Source: an uncultured bacterium (lineage in GTDB: Bacteria; Bacillota; Limnochordia; DTU080; JAAYLA01). From it: a DNA stretch of 7,148 nt. Position numbers and translations under genes: made by a program. The stretch lies in the NCBI GenBank assembly GCA_937983075.1, contig CALKAQ010000104.1, positions 1 through 7,148 on the forward strand. The letters are read 5' to 3'. Below, one piece after another: positions 1 to 5,713 of the stretch. A model generated the notes under the pieces. That model saw only the letters and a program-made list of their open reading frames with translations. It had not been told where the DNA came from and did not search any database. Every line of letters starts with the position of its first letter. Within the stretch, counting starts at the first letter, position 1.

Positions 1-1227
1 ATGAAGTTCGAGCCCATTACCATGCCGCCCGAGGACGCCCAGTTCCTCCAGACCCGGTCGATGCAGATCGACGAGGTCGCCCGGATTCTCAACATCAATC
101 CAATCCTGCTGCAGAAAACCGACGGGGCGACGACCTGGGGGACGGCCATTAGCCAGTTCCTAGTGGCCTTCGCGAAATTCACCATTACGCCCTGGCTGGA
201 GCGGGAAGAGGACGTCCTGAATTATGATCTCTTCTCCGAGCAAGAGCGAGACCGCTTCTACTGCAAGTACAACGTGGCGGCGCTGCTCCGTGGCGACCTG
301 AAGACGCAGGCCGAGATTCTGGAAATCGAGCGCCGGAACGGGATCATTAACGCTGACGAGTGGCGTGAGCTGACGGAGCGGAACCCGCTGCCGGGCGGGC
401 AGGGGAAGCTGTACTTCATGCCGCTGAACATGGCGCCTATCGGAGACATAATGGATCGGCCCGCAGAAAATTTGCCGGCGCCCCAGCGGTCCGTGCGCCG
501 CTCCAAGTACACGGAGGAGCGGTCGCTGGCGATTCGGCAGCGGCTGCGTGAGGCGCACCTTGCGGCCTTCGAGGATGGTGCGCGCCGCTTCGTCCGGCCG
601 GAGGTCCAGGAGCTGCGGCGGGCCATCAAGAGGGCTGTCCAAAGCGGCGACCCGAGGCGGGCGCTGAACGACTGGATCGACACGTTCTATCCTGACCACC
701 GGCAAACGATTTACCGGGTCATGCTGCCGCTTGTGACGGCGCTGGCGGCCGCCGTAGCCGAGGTGGCTTTCGATGAGGTAGGCGCCGAGCCGGCGGCCGT
801 CGACGAGTTCGCCCATGCGTACACGGACCACCTGGCGCAGCGGGAGCTTAACTCCTCCATTGGCCAGCTGCGGACTCTCATCGCCGAAACGGCTGTGGAG
901 GCGCTCGAAGAAACGCTGACCACCCGGGCCGATGAGTGGGAAGAGAAGCGGCCCGGGAAAGTGGCCAACAACGAAGTGGTGAGGGTGGCCGCGGGCGCCG
1001 CGCGGTGGGCGTGGCAAATAGCCGGCATTGGAACACTCGTTTGGCGAGCGAACGCCGATGCATGTCCGTTGTGCCAGCGGCTAGATGGCCGCAGGGTTCC
1101 AACCCGCGGCTACTTCCTCGCGCCCGGCGACAGCATTGGCGACGGCCCGGACCGGCTCGTTGCAACGGAGCCGATTGGTGGCCCGCCGCTGCACGCCGGC
1201 TGCAAGTGTGACATCGTCCCCGGGTAA
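1..1227 (+). CDS. HK97-family portal protein (C-terminal part) fused to a MuF/SPP1 gp7-like domain, 5' truncated
   Basis: The portal forms the dodecameric vertex ring through which DNA enters and leaves the capsid. MuF/gp7-type proteins are minor head proteins carried inside the procapsid with the portal. Residues 1 to about 150 (numbered from base 1) match the C-terminal end of HK97 portals: the MKFEPITMPPEDAQFL segment, the EVARILNINP segment, and a helix followed by TPWLEREEDVLN. A charged linker follows. Residues about 165-408 look like a MuF domain, ending in a probable metal-binding knuckle: C355-x2-C358, then LDGR, then H398-x2-C401-x-C403. HK97 portals normally have some 200-250 residues ahead of this part, so the gene almost certainly starts upstream and the ATG at base 1 is internal. 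The stop is TAA 1225-1227, and the protease start follows 12 bases later. The assignment is by recognised motifs, not by a search. Confidence 0.85.
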   Translation: MKFEPITMPPEDAQFLQTRSMQIDEVARILNINPILLQKTDGATTWGTAISQFLVAFAKFTITPWLEREEDVLNYDLFSEQERDRFYCKYNVAALLRGDLKTQAEILEIERRNGIINADEWRELTERNPLPGGQGKLYFMPLNMAPIGDIMDRPAENLPAPQRSVRRSKYTEERSLAIRQRLREAHLAAFEDGARRFVRPEVQELRRAIKRAVQSGDPRRALNDWIDTFYPDHRQTIYRVMLPLVTALAAAVAEVAFDEVGAEPAAVDEFAHAYTDHLAQRELNSSIGQLRTLIAETAVEALEETLTTRADEWEEKRPGKVANNEVVRVAAGAARWAWQIAGIGTLVWRANADACPLCQRLDGRRVPTRGYFLAPGDSIGDGPDRLVATEPIGGPPLHAGCKCDIVPG

Positions 1228-1231
1228 GGAG
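1226..1231 (+). promoter_or_regulatory. Ribosome binding site of the prohead protease gene
   Basis: AAGGAG overlaps the stop codon of the portal-MuF gene and lies 8 bases before ATG 1240. An in-frame GTG at 1231 overlaps this site, so it is unlikely to be the start. The site therefore fixes the start at 1240. Confidence 0.75.
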
Positions 1232-1239
1232 TGACCGCC

Positions 1240-1851
1240 ATGAAGCTGGAGCGAGCAGTCATCAGGGCCGAAGTCCGGGCCGCCGGCGAAGGCGATGGCC
1301 TGCGGGTCGTCGGCCTTGGTGTGGTCTACGACAAGTGGGAAGAGCTTTGGCCGGGCTACCGAGAGCGCATCCTGCGGGGCGCGGTCAAGCTGGCGCCCGA
1401 AGTCAAAAGCTACTTCAACCATGACCCCAATATGGTGCTGTCGACGACAGCCAGCGACCCGCCGCTGGTGGTCCGGGAGACGGACCAGGGCTACGAGTAC
1501 GAATCGCCCATCCCGCCCACGTCCTACGGGCGGGATTTGATCGTCAACCTTGAGCGCCGTAACGTGAAGGGATCCAGCTTTACGTTCGTTGTCCCCCGCG
1601 GCGGAGACTCCTGGTGGGAGGACGAGAACGGCGTGGCCCACCGGGAAATCCGGGAGCTGATCCTGTACGAAATCGGCCCGGTGACGGACCCGGCTTTCGT
1701 CAGCACGACGGCTGCCATCCGCTCAAGCCGGGAGGCCTTGTTGCGGGAGCGGCGGGCGGTGCTTGGGGAACCCGAGAAGCCTCTGCGCATTCCGGCCCCG
1801 GAGGACGTCCGGCGACTGGTACGGCATGGGGCGCTGCGGGCCACCCTCTGA
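1240..1851 (+). CDS. HK97-family prohead (capsid maturation) protease
   Basis: This 203-residue protein belongs to the S78-type prohead protease family, which has a herpesvirus-protease-like fold. It is packaged in the procapsid, removes the N-terminal delta/scaffold domain of the capsid protein, and then degrades itself. Visible features are GLGVVYDKW near the N-terminus, the FNHD motif with the likely catalytic His61, and the VKGSSFTF motif with the likely catalytic Ser113. The conserved IGPVTDPAF segment follows, then an Arg/Glu-rich tail. The length is usual for a stand-alone protease with no attached scaffold. ATG 1240 is chosen because AAGGAG lies 8 bases upstream; GTG 1231 would add only MTA and overlaps the Shine-Dalgarno. 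Its place between portal and capsid genes is the standard HK97 order. The third triad member was not identified. Confidence 0.9.
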   Translation: MKLERAVIRAEVRAAGEGDGLRVVGLGVVYDKWEELWPGYRERILRGAVKLAPEVKSYFNHDPNMVLSTTASDPPLVVRETDQGYEYESPIPPTSYGRDLIVNLERRNVKGSSFTFVVPRGGDSWWEDENGVAHREIRELILYEIGPVTDPAFVSTTAAIRSSREALLRERRAVLGEPEKPLRIPAPEDVRRLVRHGALRATL

Positions 1852-1979
1852 CACTGGCAATCGTGGCTTGCGCCGATTATACCGTCCCGGCACCAGCTGA
1901 ACCATTGGGCGGCGCAGGCCCGGACGAAGAGCAGCGTAACGTCACCATCGGGACGCGGAGCTGCTGGATGATAATCTAG

Positions 1980-2008
1980 CGCCCGCGCCTTTTTTGTGCG
2001 CGGGGGCG
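1980..2008 (+). promoter_or_regulatory. Hairpin with a T-rich loop just before the capsid ribosome binding site
   Basis: CCCGCGC 1982-1988 is perfectly complementary to GCGCGGG 1998-2004. Two more outer pairs form if GG 2005-2006 bulges. The loop holds a run of six T (1990-1995). The stem ends three bases before the Shine-Dalgarno of the capsid gene. The T run sits in the loop rather than after the stem, so this is not a normal intrinsic terminator on either strand. A role in translation or mRNA stability of the capsid gene is inference. Confidence 0.5.
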
Positions 2009-2011
2009 AGT

Positions 2012-2018
2012 AAGGGAG
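2012..2018 (+). promoter_or_regulatory. Ribosome binding site of the major capsid gene
   Basis: AAGGGAG lies 8 bases before ATG 2027. In-frame TTG 1994 would place the start inside the hairpin loop, and in-frame GTG 2018 overlaps the Shine-Dalgarno itself. The site therefore supports ATG 2027 as the start. Confidence 0.75.
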
Positions 2019-2026
2019 TGAACGCC

Positions 2027-3319
2027 ATGTCCTTGGCAACTATTAAGGAACTGCGTGAGAAGCGTGCAAACCTGTGGAACCAGGCCAATGAGATCATCGA
2101 GCGGGCGGCCGCCGAGGGACGCGACCGCACGGCCGAGGAGAACGAGCAGATCGACCGCATTCACGACGAGATGGACCGCCTGCAGCGGGAAATCGAGCGG
2201 CTGGAACGGCACCAGGACCTGAGCCGCCAGCTGTCCGACTCCGCCGGCGTTATCTCCGGGCTGCAGGATGGTGACCAAGCCGCTGGGTACAGCGGCAGCG
2301 ATATCGATTCCGTCGTGGACGAGGAGATCCGCCAGTGGCTCCTCAACGAAGACGAGCGTCAGCCAAAGCGCTTCCTGTTGCGCAACGCTTTCGCACCCGA
2401 CCGTGAGCTGCGCCGGATGCTGCCCGAGCTGCGGGAGCAGCGCGCGCTGGGCACCGGAAGCGGGCCGGCCGGCGGCTACACCGTGCCGCAAGGCTTCTAC
2501 CGGGTGCTGGAGGACGCCATGTTGGCTTATGGCGGTATGCGCCAGGCTCGGACGACCATCCTGCGGACGGCGAGCGGTGAGCCGCTGCCGATGCCCACGG
2601 CGAACGACACCGACAATGAGGGCATCATCATCGCGGAGAACCCGACCGAGAAGGTGCCCGAACAGGACATCGCCTTCGGCCAGGCAGTCCTTGGGGCTTA
2701 TATGTACAGCTCCAAGGCGATTCGGGTGTCCTACCAGCTCCTGCAGGACAGCGCCTTCGACCTGCCGACGTACATCGCTCAGAAGCTGGGTGAGCGCATC
2801 GCCCGGATCACGAACCGACACTTCACCGTTGGTACCGGCACTGGCGAACCGCAGGGGATTGTGACGGCGGCAACGGTCGGCGTTACCGCGGCGTCCGCAA
2901 CCGGCATCACCGACCTGGAACTCGTCGACCTGGTGCACTCTGTGGATCCCGCCTACCGAATGCAGGCGGAGTTCATGTTCAACGATCAGACGCTGCGCGA
3001 GCTCAAGAAGCTCCGTGACCAGGAAGGCCGGCCGCTCTGGTTGCCCGGCATTGCCGTGCGGGAGCCCGACACCATTCTGGGGTACCGCTACGTCATCAAC
3101 CAGCACATGCCGCAGATGGCAGCCGGCCAGCGGTCCGTGCTCTTCGGCGACTTCTCCAAGTACCACATCCGGGATGTCATGGACGTCCTGCTGATCCGCT
3201 TGGACGAAGTCTACGCCGAGTATGGGCAGGTGGCGTTCCTGGCCTTCAGCCGGCATGACGGCACGCTGCTGGACGCCGGCACGCACCCGATCAAGGCCCT
3301 GCAGCACCCGGAGTCTTAA
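2027..3319 (+). CDS. Major capsid protein, HK97 gp5 family
   Basis: This 430-residue protein is the shell subunit of the head. Residues 1 to about 70 form a charged, heptad-rich coiled coil (LREKR, DRIHDEMDRLQREIERLE), as expected of the delta/scaffold domain removed by the prohead protease encoded upstream. The HK97 fold probably starts near residues 140-155, at a Gly-rich stretch followed by GGYTVP. Typical features follow: PMPTANDT and an E-loop region near 185-210, the spine-helix segment LPTYIAQKLGERIAR at 247-261, and GTGTGEPQGI at 269-278. The C-terminal part carries FMFND, LGYRYVINQHMP, VLFGDFSKYHIRD and a closing FSRHDGTLLDAG segment. The length matches the family with a fused delta domain. 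ATG 2027 is preceded by AAGGGAG. The cleavage site cannot be placed exactly. Confidence 0.96.
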   Translation: MSLATIKELREKRANLWNQANEIIERAAAEGRDRTAEENEQIDRIHDEMDRLQREIERLERHQDLSRQLSDSAGVISGLQDGDQAAGYSGSDIDSVVDEEIRQWLLNEDERQPKRFLLRNAFAPDRELRRMLPELREQRALGTGSGPAGGYTVPQGFYRVLEDAMLAYGGMRQARTTILRTASGEPLPMPTANDTDNEGIIIAENPTEKVPEQDIAFGQAVLGAYMYSSKAIRVSYQLLQDSAFDLPTYIAQKLGERIARITNRHFTVGTGTGEPQGIVTAATVGVTAASATGITDLELVDLVHSVDPAYRMQAEFMFNDQTLRELKKLRDQEGRPLWLPGIAVREPDTILGYRYVINQHMPQMAAGQRSVLFGDFSKYHIRDVMDVLLIRLDEVYAEYGQVAFLAFSRHDGTLLDAGTHPIKALQHPES

Positions 3320-3339
3320 AGGATGGAGGAGCAGACGAC

Positions 3340-3367
3340 AGAGGGCGGCCCCGAACGGCCGCCCTCT
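3340..3367 (+). promoter_or_regulatory. Perfect 11-bp inverted repeat after the capsid gene
   Basis: AGAGGGCGGCC 3340-3350 is exactly complementary to GGCCGCCCTCT 3357-3367, with the loop CCGAAC. It lies 20 bases after the capsid stop and ends 8 bases before the next ribosome binding site. No T tract follows (CTACCTGC), so it is not a canonical Rho-independent terminator. It may protect the 3' end of capsid mRNA, act as a partial attenuator, or be an RNase processing site. The structure is seen directly; the role is inference. Confidence 0.7.
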
Positions 3368-3388
3368 CTACCTGCAAGGGGTGATATC

Positions 3389-3640
3389 ATGAGCCAGAAG
3401 CCGACGCGCAGGACCAAGAAGGTCCGCATGACTGTCAGCAGCACCCTGGCCCGGGCCGGCGCCGTCGTTGAGCGCCCCGAAGATGAGGCGAAGCGGTTGA
3501 TTGCCGCGGGTTACGCCCAGCCCTACGACGACGGCCAGGAGTACGCGACCCAGGCGGAAGTGGCGGAGCTAGCCGAGCGGGTCGCAGCGCTGGAAGCGGC
3601 CTTTGGCAAGGGTAACAAGGCCAAGCAAAAGGAGAAGTAA
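3389..3640 (+). CDS. Small post-capsid protein with C-terminal coiled coil, function unknown
   Basis: This is an 83-residue protein. Residues 1-15 are very basic (KPTRRTKKVR). The middle part reads GAVVERPEDEAKRLIAAGYAQP, a pattern common in short phage proteins of the DUF7302 kind, where an entry motif is followed by 'A-x-x-L-I-x-x-G-x-A'. Residues about 55-72 (QAEVAELAERVAALEAAF) form a short heptad coiled coil, and the end is Lys-rich. Start ATG 3389 has AAGGGG 3376-3381 with 7 bases of spacing. An in-frame ATG at 3323 would read through the inverted repeat and lacks a comparable site. Its place between capsid and gp6-like genes is typical of small accessory head proteins, but no biochemical role can be read from the sequence. 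A decoration or assembly factor is only a guess. Confidence 0.75.
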   Translation: MSQKPTRRTKKVRMTVSSTLARAGAVVERPEDEAKRLIAAGYAQPYDDGQEYATQAEVAELAERVAALEAAFGKGNKAKQKEK

Positions 3641-3643
3641 CCG

Positions 3644-4243
3644 ATGCTGTCGCCCGACGCGTTGACCACTGTTCCGGCACTCAAAGCGGAGCTGTCGATT
3701 CCAGCGGAGGATAGCTCCAAGGATGAGCTGCTGGCCCGGGCCATCGAGGCGGCCAGCGACGCGGTCCGCCGTTACTGCCGGCGGGATTTTGCCCGGCGAA
3801 CGGTGACGGAGCAGCTGGTCGGCCACGGGACGGCATCGCTGATCGTTTCGCTTACGCCCATTGTCACGGTCGACTCTATCGAGCTGTGCGGCGAGCCCGT
3901 CCCACTGGAAGACGTCGCCATCAACGCGACGGCCGGTCTGATTACCCGGCGATACGGCGTATGGCCGGAGGCCGTGGCGCCAAACGTCGTGGTCACCTAT
4001 ATGGGCGGCTACGTGACGCCGGCGCAGGCGGACGCGGACCCGGGGCTGACCAGGGACCTGCCGCACGACATCGAGGCCGCCTGTCTCATCATCGCCGCGA
4101 GCAGGATGCAGTCCATGGGGCAGCCAGTGGACGCCCAAATCCTCCAGGTGGAGCAGATCCGGGTCCACTGGTCTGAAGGTGGGCGGCAGGGCATCCCGCA
4201 GCAAGCCGCCATGCTGTTGGAGCCATACGTGAGGTGGGCGTAA
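3644..4243 (+). CDS. gp6-like head-tail connector protein
   Basis: This 199-residue protein resembles the HK97 gp6 / SPP1 gp15 connector family, whose ring sits under the portal and starts the neck. The N-terminal helical part contains KDELLARAIEAASDAVRRYC followed by RRDF at 46-49, the usual 'A-x-x-x-I-x-x-Y-C-x-R-x-F' pattern. A beta-rich middle part carries LTPIVTVDSIEL and ends in VVVTYMGGY (115-123). The C-terminal helix is LPHDIEAACLIIAA (139-152), and the closing LLEPYVR (191-197) is characteristic. AAAGGAG 3628-3634 lies 9 bases before ATG 3644. The stop TAA shares one base with the next ATG (TAATG), suggesting coupled translation. The 199-residue length is somewhat longer than the shortest family members but fits the YqbG-like versions. 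Confidence 0.87.
   Translation: MLSPDALTTVPALKAELSIPAEDSSKDELLARAIEAASDAVRRYCRRDFARRTVTEQLVGHGTASLIVSLTPIVTVDSIELCGEPVPLEDVAINATAGLITRRYGVWPEAVAPNVVVTYMGGYVTPAQADADPGLTRDLPHDIEAACLIIAASRMQSMGQPVDAQILQVEQIRVHWSEGGRQGIPQQAAMLLEPYVRWA
4231..4236 (+). promoter_or_regulatory. Ribosome binding site of the gp10-like neck gene
   Basis: GAGGTG lies within the end of the gp6-like gene, 6 bases before ATG 4243. In-frame GTG 4234 is part of this site, which favours ATG 4243 as the start. Confidence 0.65.
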
Positions 4244-4800
4244 TGGCCAAGAGCGGGGGCCGAGTCATCAAAGACACAAACCGCATCCCAAGGGCGCTGC
4301 GCCAGCTCAACCGTATGCAGACCCGGCGGGTGAAGGTAGGCATCTTCGCCGACGCTCCGCAACTCGTGGCCATCGGGGCCATAAACGAATTCGGCACTGA
4401 CATCCCGGTGGACGCCGAGCTGCACCGTAAGCTGCAGATGCTGGCCCGGGAGCACGGCGCCCCGACGGATACGCTGCCGAAGGAAGGCGAACAGCTACGA
4501 ATCCCGGAGCGGTCATTCCTTCGGGCGACGATGGACGAAAAGCAAGACGACGTTGTGAAAACGGCCCCAGGCGAAATCAGCGATATGATGCTCGGCAAGA
4601 AAGACGCATACGAGGCCATGATGTCTGTGGGCAAACAGCTCCAAGCGGCTGTTATCGACCGGGTGGCCAAGGGGGTCGATATGGAGCCCAACGACCCGTT
4701 CACTATTGCTTTGAAGGGCCACGCCCGACCGCTCATCGGCCGCACCGGCGTCCTGGAGACGACGCAAGGTATCCGCGTCAAGGTGGTGCGCAAGGGATGA
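4243..4800 (+). CDS. HK97 gp10-like / virion morphogenesis neck protein
   Basis: This 185-residue protein belongs to the broad gp10/gpG-like group that completes the neck or tail end in many siphophages and myophages. The order of motifs is diagnostic: VKVGIF (30-35), INEFGT (47-52), a roughly 34-residue helical insert, IPERSFLRATMDE (87-99), then PNDPFTIALKG (149-159) and PLIGRTGVL (163-171). The same order, with 'IPERSF-R-x-x-x-D-E' and a C-terminal 'P-N-x-P-x-T-I-x-x-K-G', is known to me from Clostridium and Bacillus phage proteins. The short 'I-x-x-T-G-x-L' end normally carries the conserved last strand. ATG 4243 overlaps the previous stop by one base, and the stop TGA 4798-4800 overlaps the next start. 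The exact position in the neck complex is inferred from gene order. Confidence 0.82.
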   Translation: MAKSGGRVIKDTNRIPRALRQLNRMQTRRVKVGIFADAPQLVAIGAINEFGTDIPVDAELHRKLQMLAREHGAPTDTLPKEGEQLRIPERSFLRATMDEKQDDVVKTAPGEISDMMLGKKDAYEAMMSVGKQLQAAVIDRVAKGVDMEPNDPFTIALKGHARPLIGRTGVLETTQGIRVKVVRKG

Positions 4801-5156
4801 TGCGCCTGAACATGGGCTTCATGGCCCGAGTGTGGGGGCGACCGCAGACGTTCATTATTCCCGGCGAAGGTGGTTACTACGACGATATGGGGAGGTGGGT
4901 GCCTGCGGAGCCGACGGAGGTGGAGGCCGTCGCCACCATTCTGCCGATGACGTCCATTGACCTGCAGTATTACGAGGCGGGGACGTACACCAGCGAGGAC
5001 GTCAAGGTCATCGTGGATGGTAGCGCTAATTTGCCCATCGGCACACGGTTCGAACACGGTGGCGCCACTTACGAGATCCGGGAGGCCAGGGATTACGCCG
5101 ACGTCGCGGACCTGCGCCGTTACGTGGCAAAGCGATTGAGGGATGATTCGTCGTGA
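4797..5156 (+). CDS. Head-closure / head-tail adaptor-like protein
   Basis: This 119-residue, beta-rich protein resembles short stopper or head-closure proteins that seal the connector channel after packaging. It shows GYYDDMGRWVP (26-36), then ATILPMTSIDLQYYEAGTYTSED (46-68), and then a small domain with LPIGTRFEHGGATYEIREARDY (79-100). The 'G-x-x-D-D-x-G-x-W' start, the 'P-x-x-x-x-D-L-x-x-x-x-x-G' middle and the 'G-x-x-Y-E-I-x-x-x-x-D' end are the pattern I associate with this group. The start overlaps the preceding stop (ATGA). ATG 4797 and ATG 4800 are both possible, with AAGGTGG 4780-4786 upstream. Its place between gp10-like and terminator genes supports a neck role. Sequence conservation in this group is weak, so the functional name is tentative. 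Confidence 0.65.
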   Translation: MMRLNMGFMARVWGRPQTFIIPGEGGYYDDMGRWVPAEPTEVEAVATILPMTSIDLQYYEAGTYTSEDVKVIVDGSANLPIGTRFEHGGATYEIREARDYADVADLRRYVAKRLRDDSS

Positions 5157-5701
5157 TTGACATGACGACACTCCAAGCTCGAATTGTGACGGGGCTGCGG
5201 GAACACCTGCAGCCCTTTGGTATTTCTGCCGTCGTCGAGCGTGACCAAGATGCTCCGGCGCCACCTTATCCGTTTGTTGGAATCAAGTGGACGACAATCA
5301 CGCCGGAACCTGGCAGCGGCCGGCGGGAGCGGGGGCTTATTCAGGCTGAGGATCCACGGTTCGAGCATGACATCCAGTACACGTATGTGCGGAATCCGGT
5401 GTTGACGCTGAGCGTCACCATATTCGACCGGGACGGCACGCAGGTTCACGACATTGCCCAGGCTGCCTACGACTGGTTCACGATCCCCGAGCTTGGCGGC
5501 GACTGGCTGGAGCCAACAGGCGCCGTCATCGCGGAGGTGACCGCTATCACGGATAGGGACACGGTGCTGGACGAGCAGATCGAGCGGCGCCAGGGGTTCG
5601 ACGTGCGGCTGCGAGTTGTCGATGTTGTGGCCGTGACGGTGCCGACCATCGAGCGTGTTATCGTCACGGGCATGGGTGTGACCCAGGAGATCGACTTGTG
5701 A
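5153..5701 (+). CDS. Neck/tail terminator protein, LIC_12616-like
   Basis: This 182-residue protein resembles the neck terminator family that caps the tail tube and sheath end and is regularly encoded just before a DUF3383-type sheath. Visible conserved parts are PPYPFVGIKWTTITPEPG (37-54), a beta strand pair around VLTLSVTIFDRDG (83-95), the helix AQAAYDWFTIPELGGDWLE (102-120), and DRDTVLDEQIERRQGFDVRL (134-153). The final segment is the usual 'N/D-R-D-T-x-L-x-x-x-x-x-x-R-x-G-F-D-V' signature. GTG 5153 overlaps the previous stop (GTGA) and has GAGGG 5138-5142 at 10 bases. ATG 5162, three codons later, is the alternative but would be 19 bases from that site. The last 20 residues, after VVDVVAVTV, are an extension I do not recognise. 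Confidence 0.75.
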   Translation: MIDMTTLQARIVTGLREHLQPFGISAVVERDQDAPAPPYPFVGIKWTTITPEPGSGRRERGLIQAEDPRFEHDIQYTYVRNPVLTLSVTIFDRDGTQVHDIAQAAYDWFTIPELGGDWLEPTGAVIAEVTAITDRDTVLDEQIERRQGFDVRLRVVDVVAVTVPTIERVIVTGMGVTQEIDL

Positions 5702-5705
5702 GGAG
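5701..5705 (+). promoter_or_regulatory. Ribosome binding site of the tail sheath gene
   Basis: AGGAG begins at the last base of the terminator stop codon and lies 8 bases before ATG 5714. In-frame GTG 5705 overlaps it and would add only three residues, so ATG 5714 is preferred. Confidence 0.7.
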
Positions 5706-5713
5706 TGATCCAT

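Larger units (their letters stand above)
1852..2026 (+). other. Intergenic gap with nested inverted segments, candidate structured RNA leader of the capsid gene
   Basis: This is the only long gap in an otherwise packed operon, and I see no convincing gene in it. It contains several complementary segments. GATTAT 1875-1880 can pair with ATAATC 1971-1976. CGTCCCG 1883-1889 can pair with CGGGACG 1949-1955, with one further G-U pair. GGGC 1907-1910 can pair with GCCC 1918-1921. An alternative upstream hairpin pairs AATC 1859-1862 with GATT 1875-1878 and GGC 1865-1867 with GCC 1872-1874, and it competes with the first stem. The nested arrangement suggests a folded RNA, but this was judged by eye without energy or covariation calculations. 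The frame that overlaps the protease end stays open to TAG 1977-1979 but has no start or clear protein character. Confidence 0.4.

Noticed and set aside
1..3. ATG at base 1 as the true start of the portal gene.
   Set aside because: The following residues match the middle to C-terminal part of HK97 portals, and roughly 200 or more N-terminal residues are missing, so the gene must begin upstream of the window.
1970..1975. GATAAT resembling a -10 promoter box upstream of the capsid gene.
   Set aside because: No -35-like hexamer is present at 16-18 bases upstream (ATCGGG region), and the same bases take part in the candidate stem with GATTAT 1875-1880.
1614..1979. A +3-frame open stretch running from within the protease gene to TAG 1977-1979, possibly a frameshifted protease extension or a separate small gene.
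   Set aside because: No slippery heptamer is visible near the protease stop, there is no ribosome binding site in the gap, and the 43 extra codons resemble no known protein. The same bases are better explained as nested RNA pairings.
1976..3307. A 443-codon open frame on the minus strand opposite the capsid gene.
   Set aside because: It mirrors a clearly recognised capsid gene, has no family-like motifs, and lacks a convincing ribosome binding site. Long antisense frames are expected in GC-rich, G/C-ending coding DNA.
4390..4500. The 34-residue helical insert in the gp10-like protein as an unusual feature.
   Set aside because: Clostridium and Bacillus phage relatives known to me carry an insert of about this length between the E-F-G and I-P-E-R-S-F motifs, so it is ordinary for the family.
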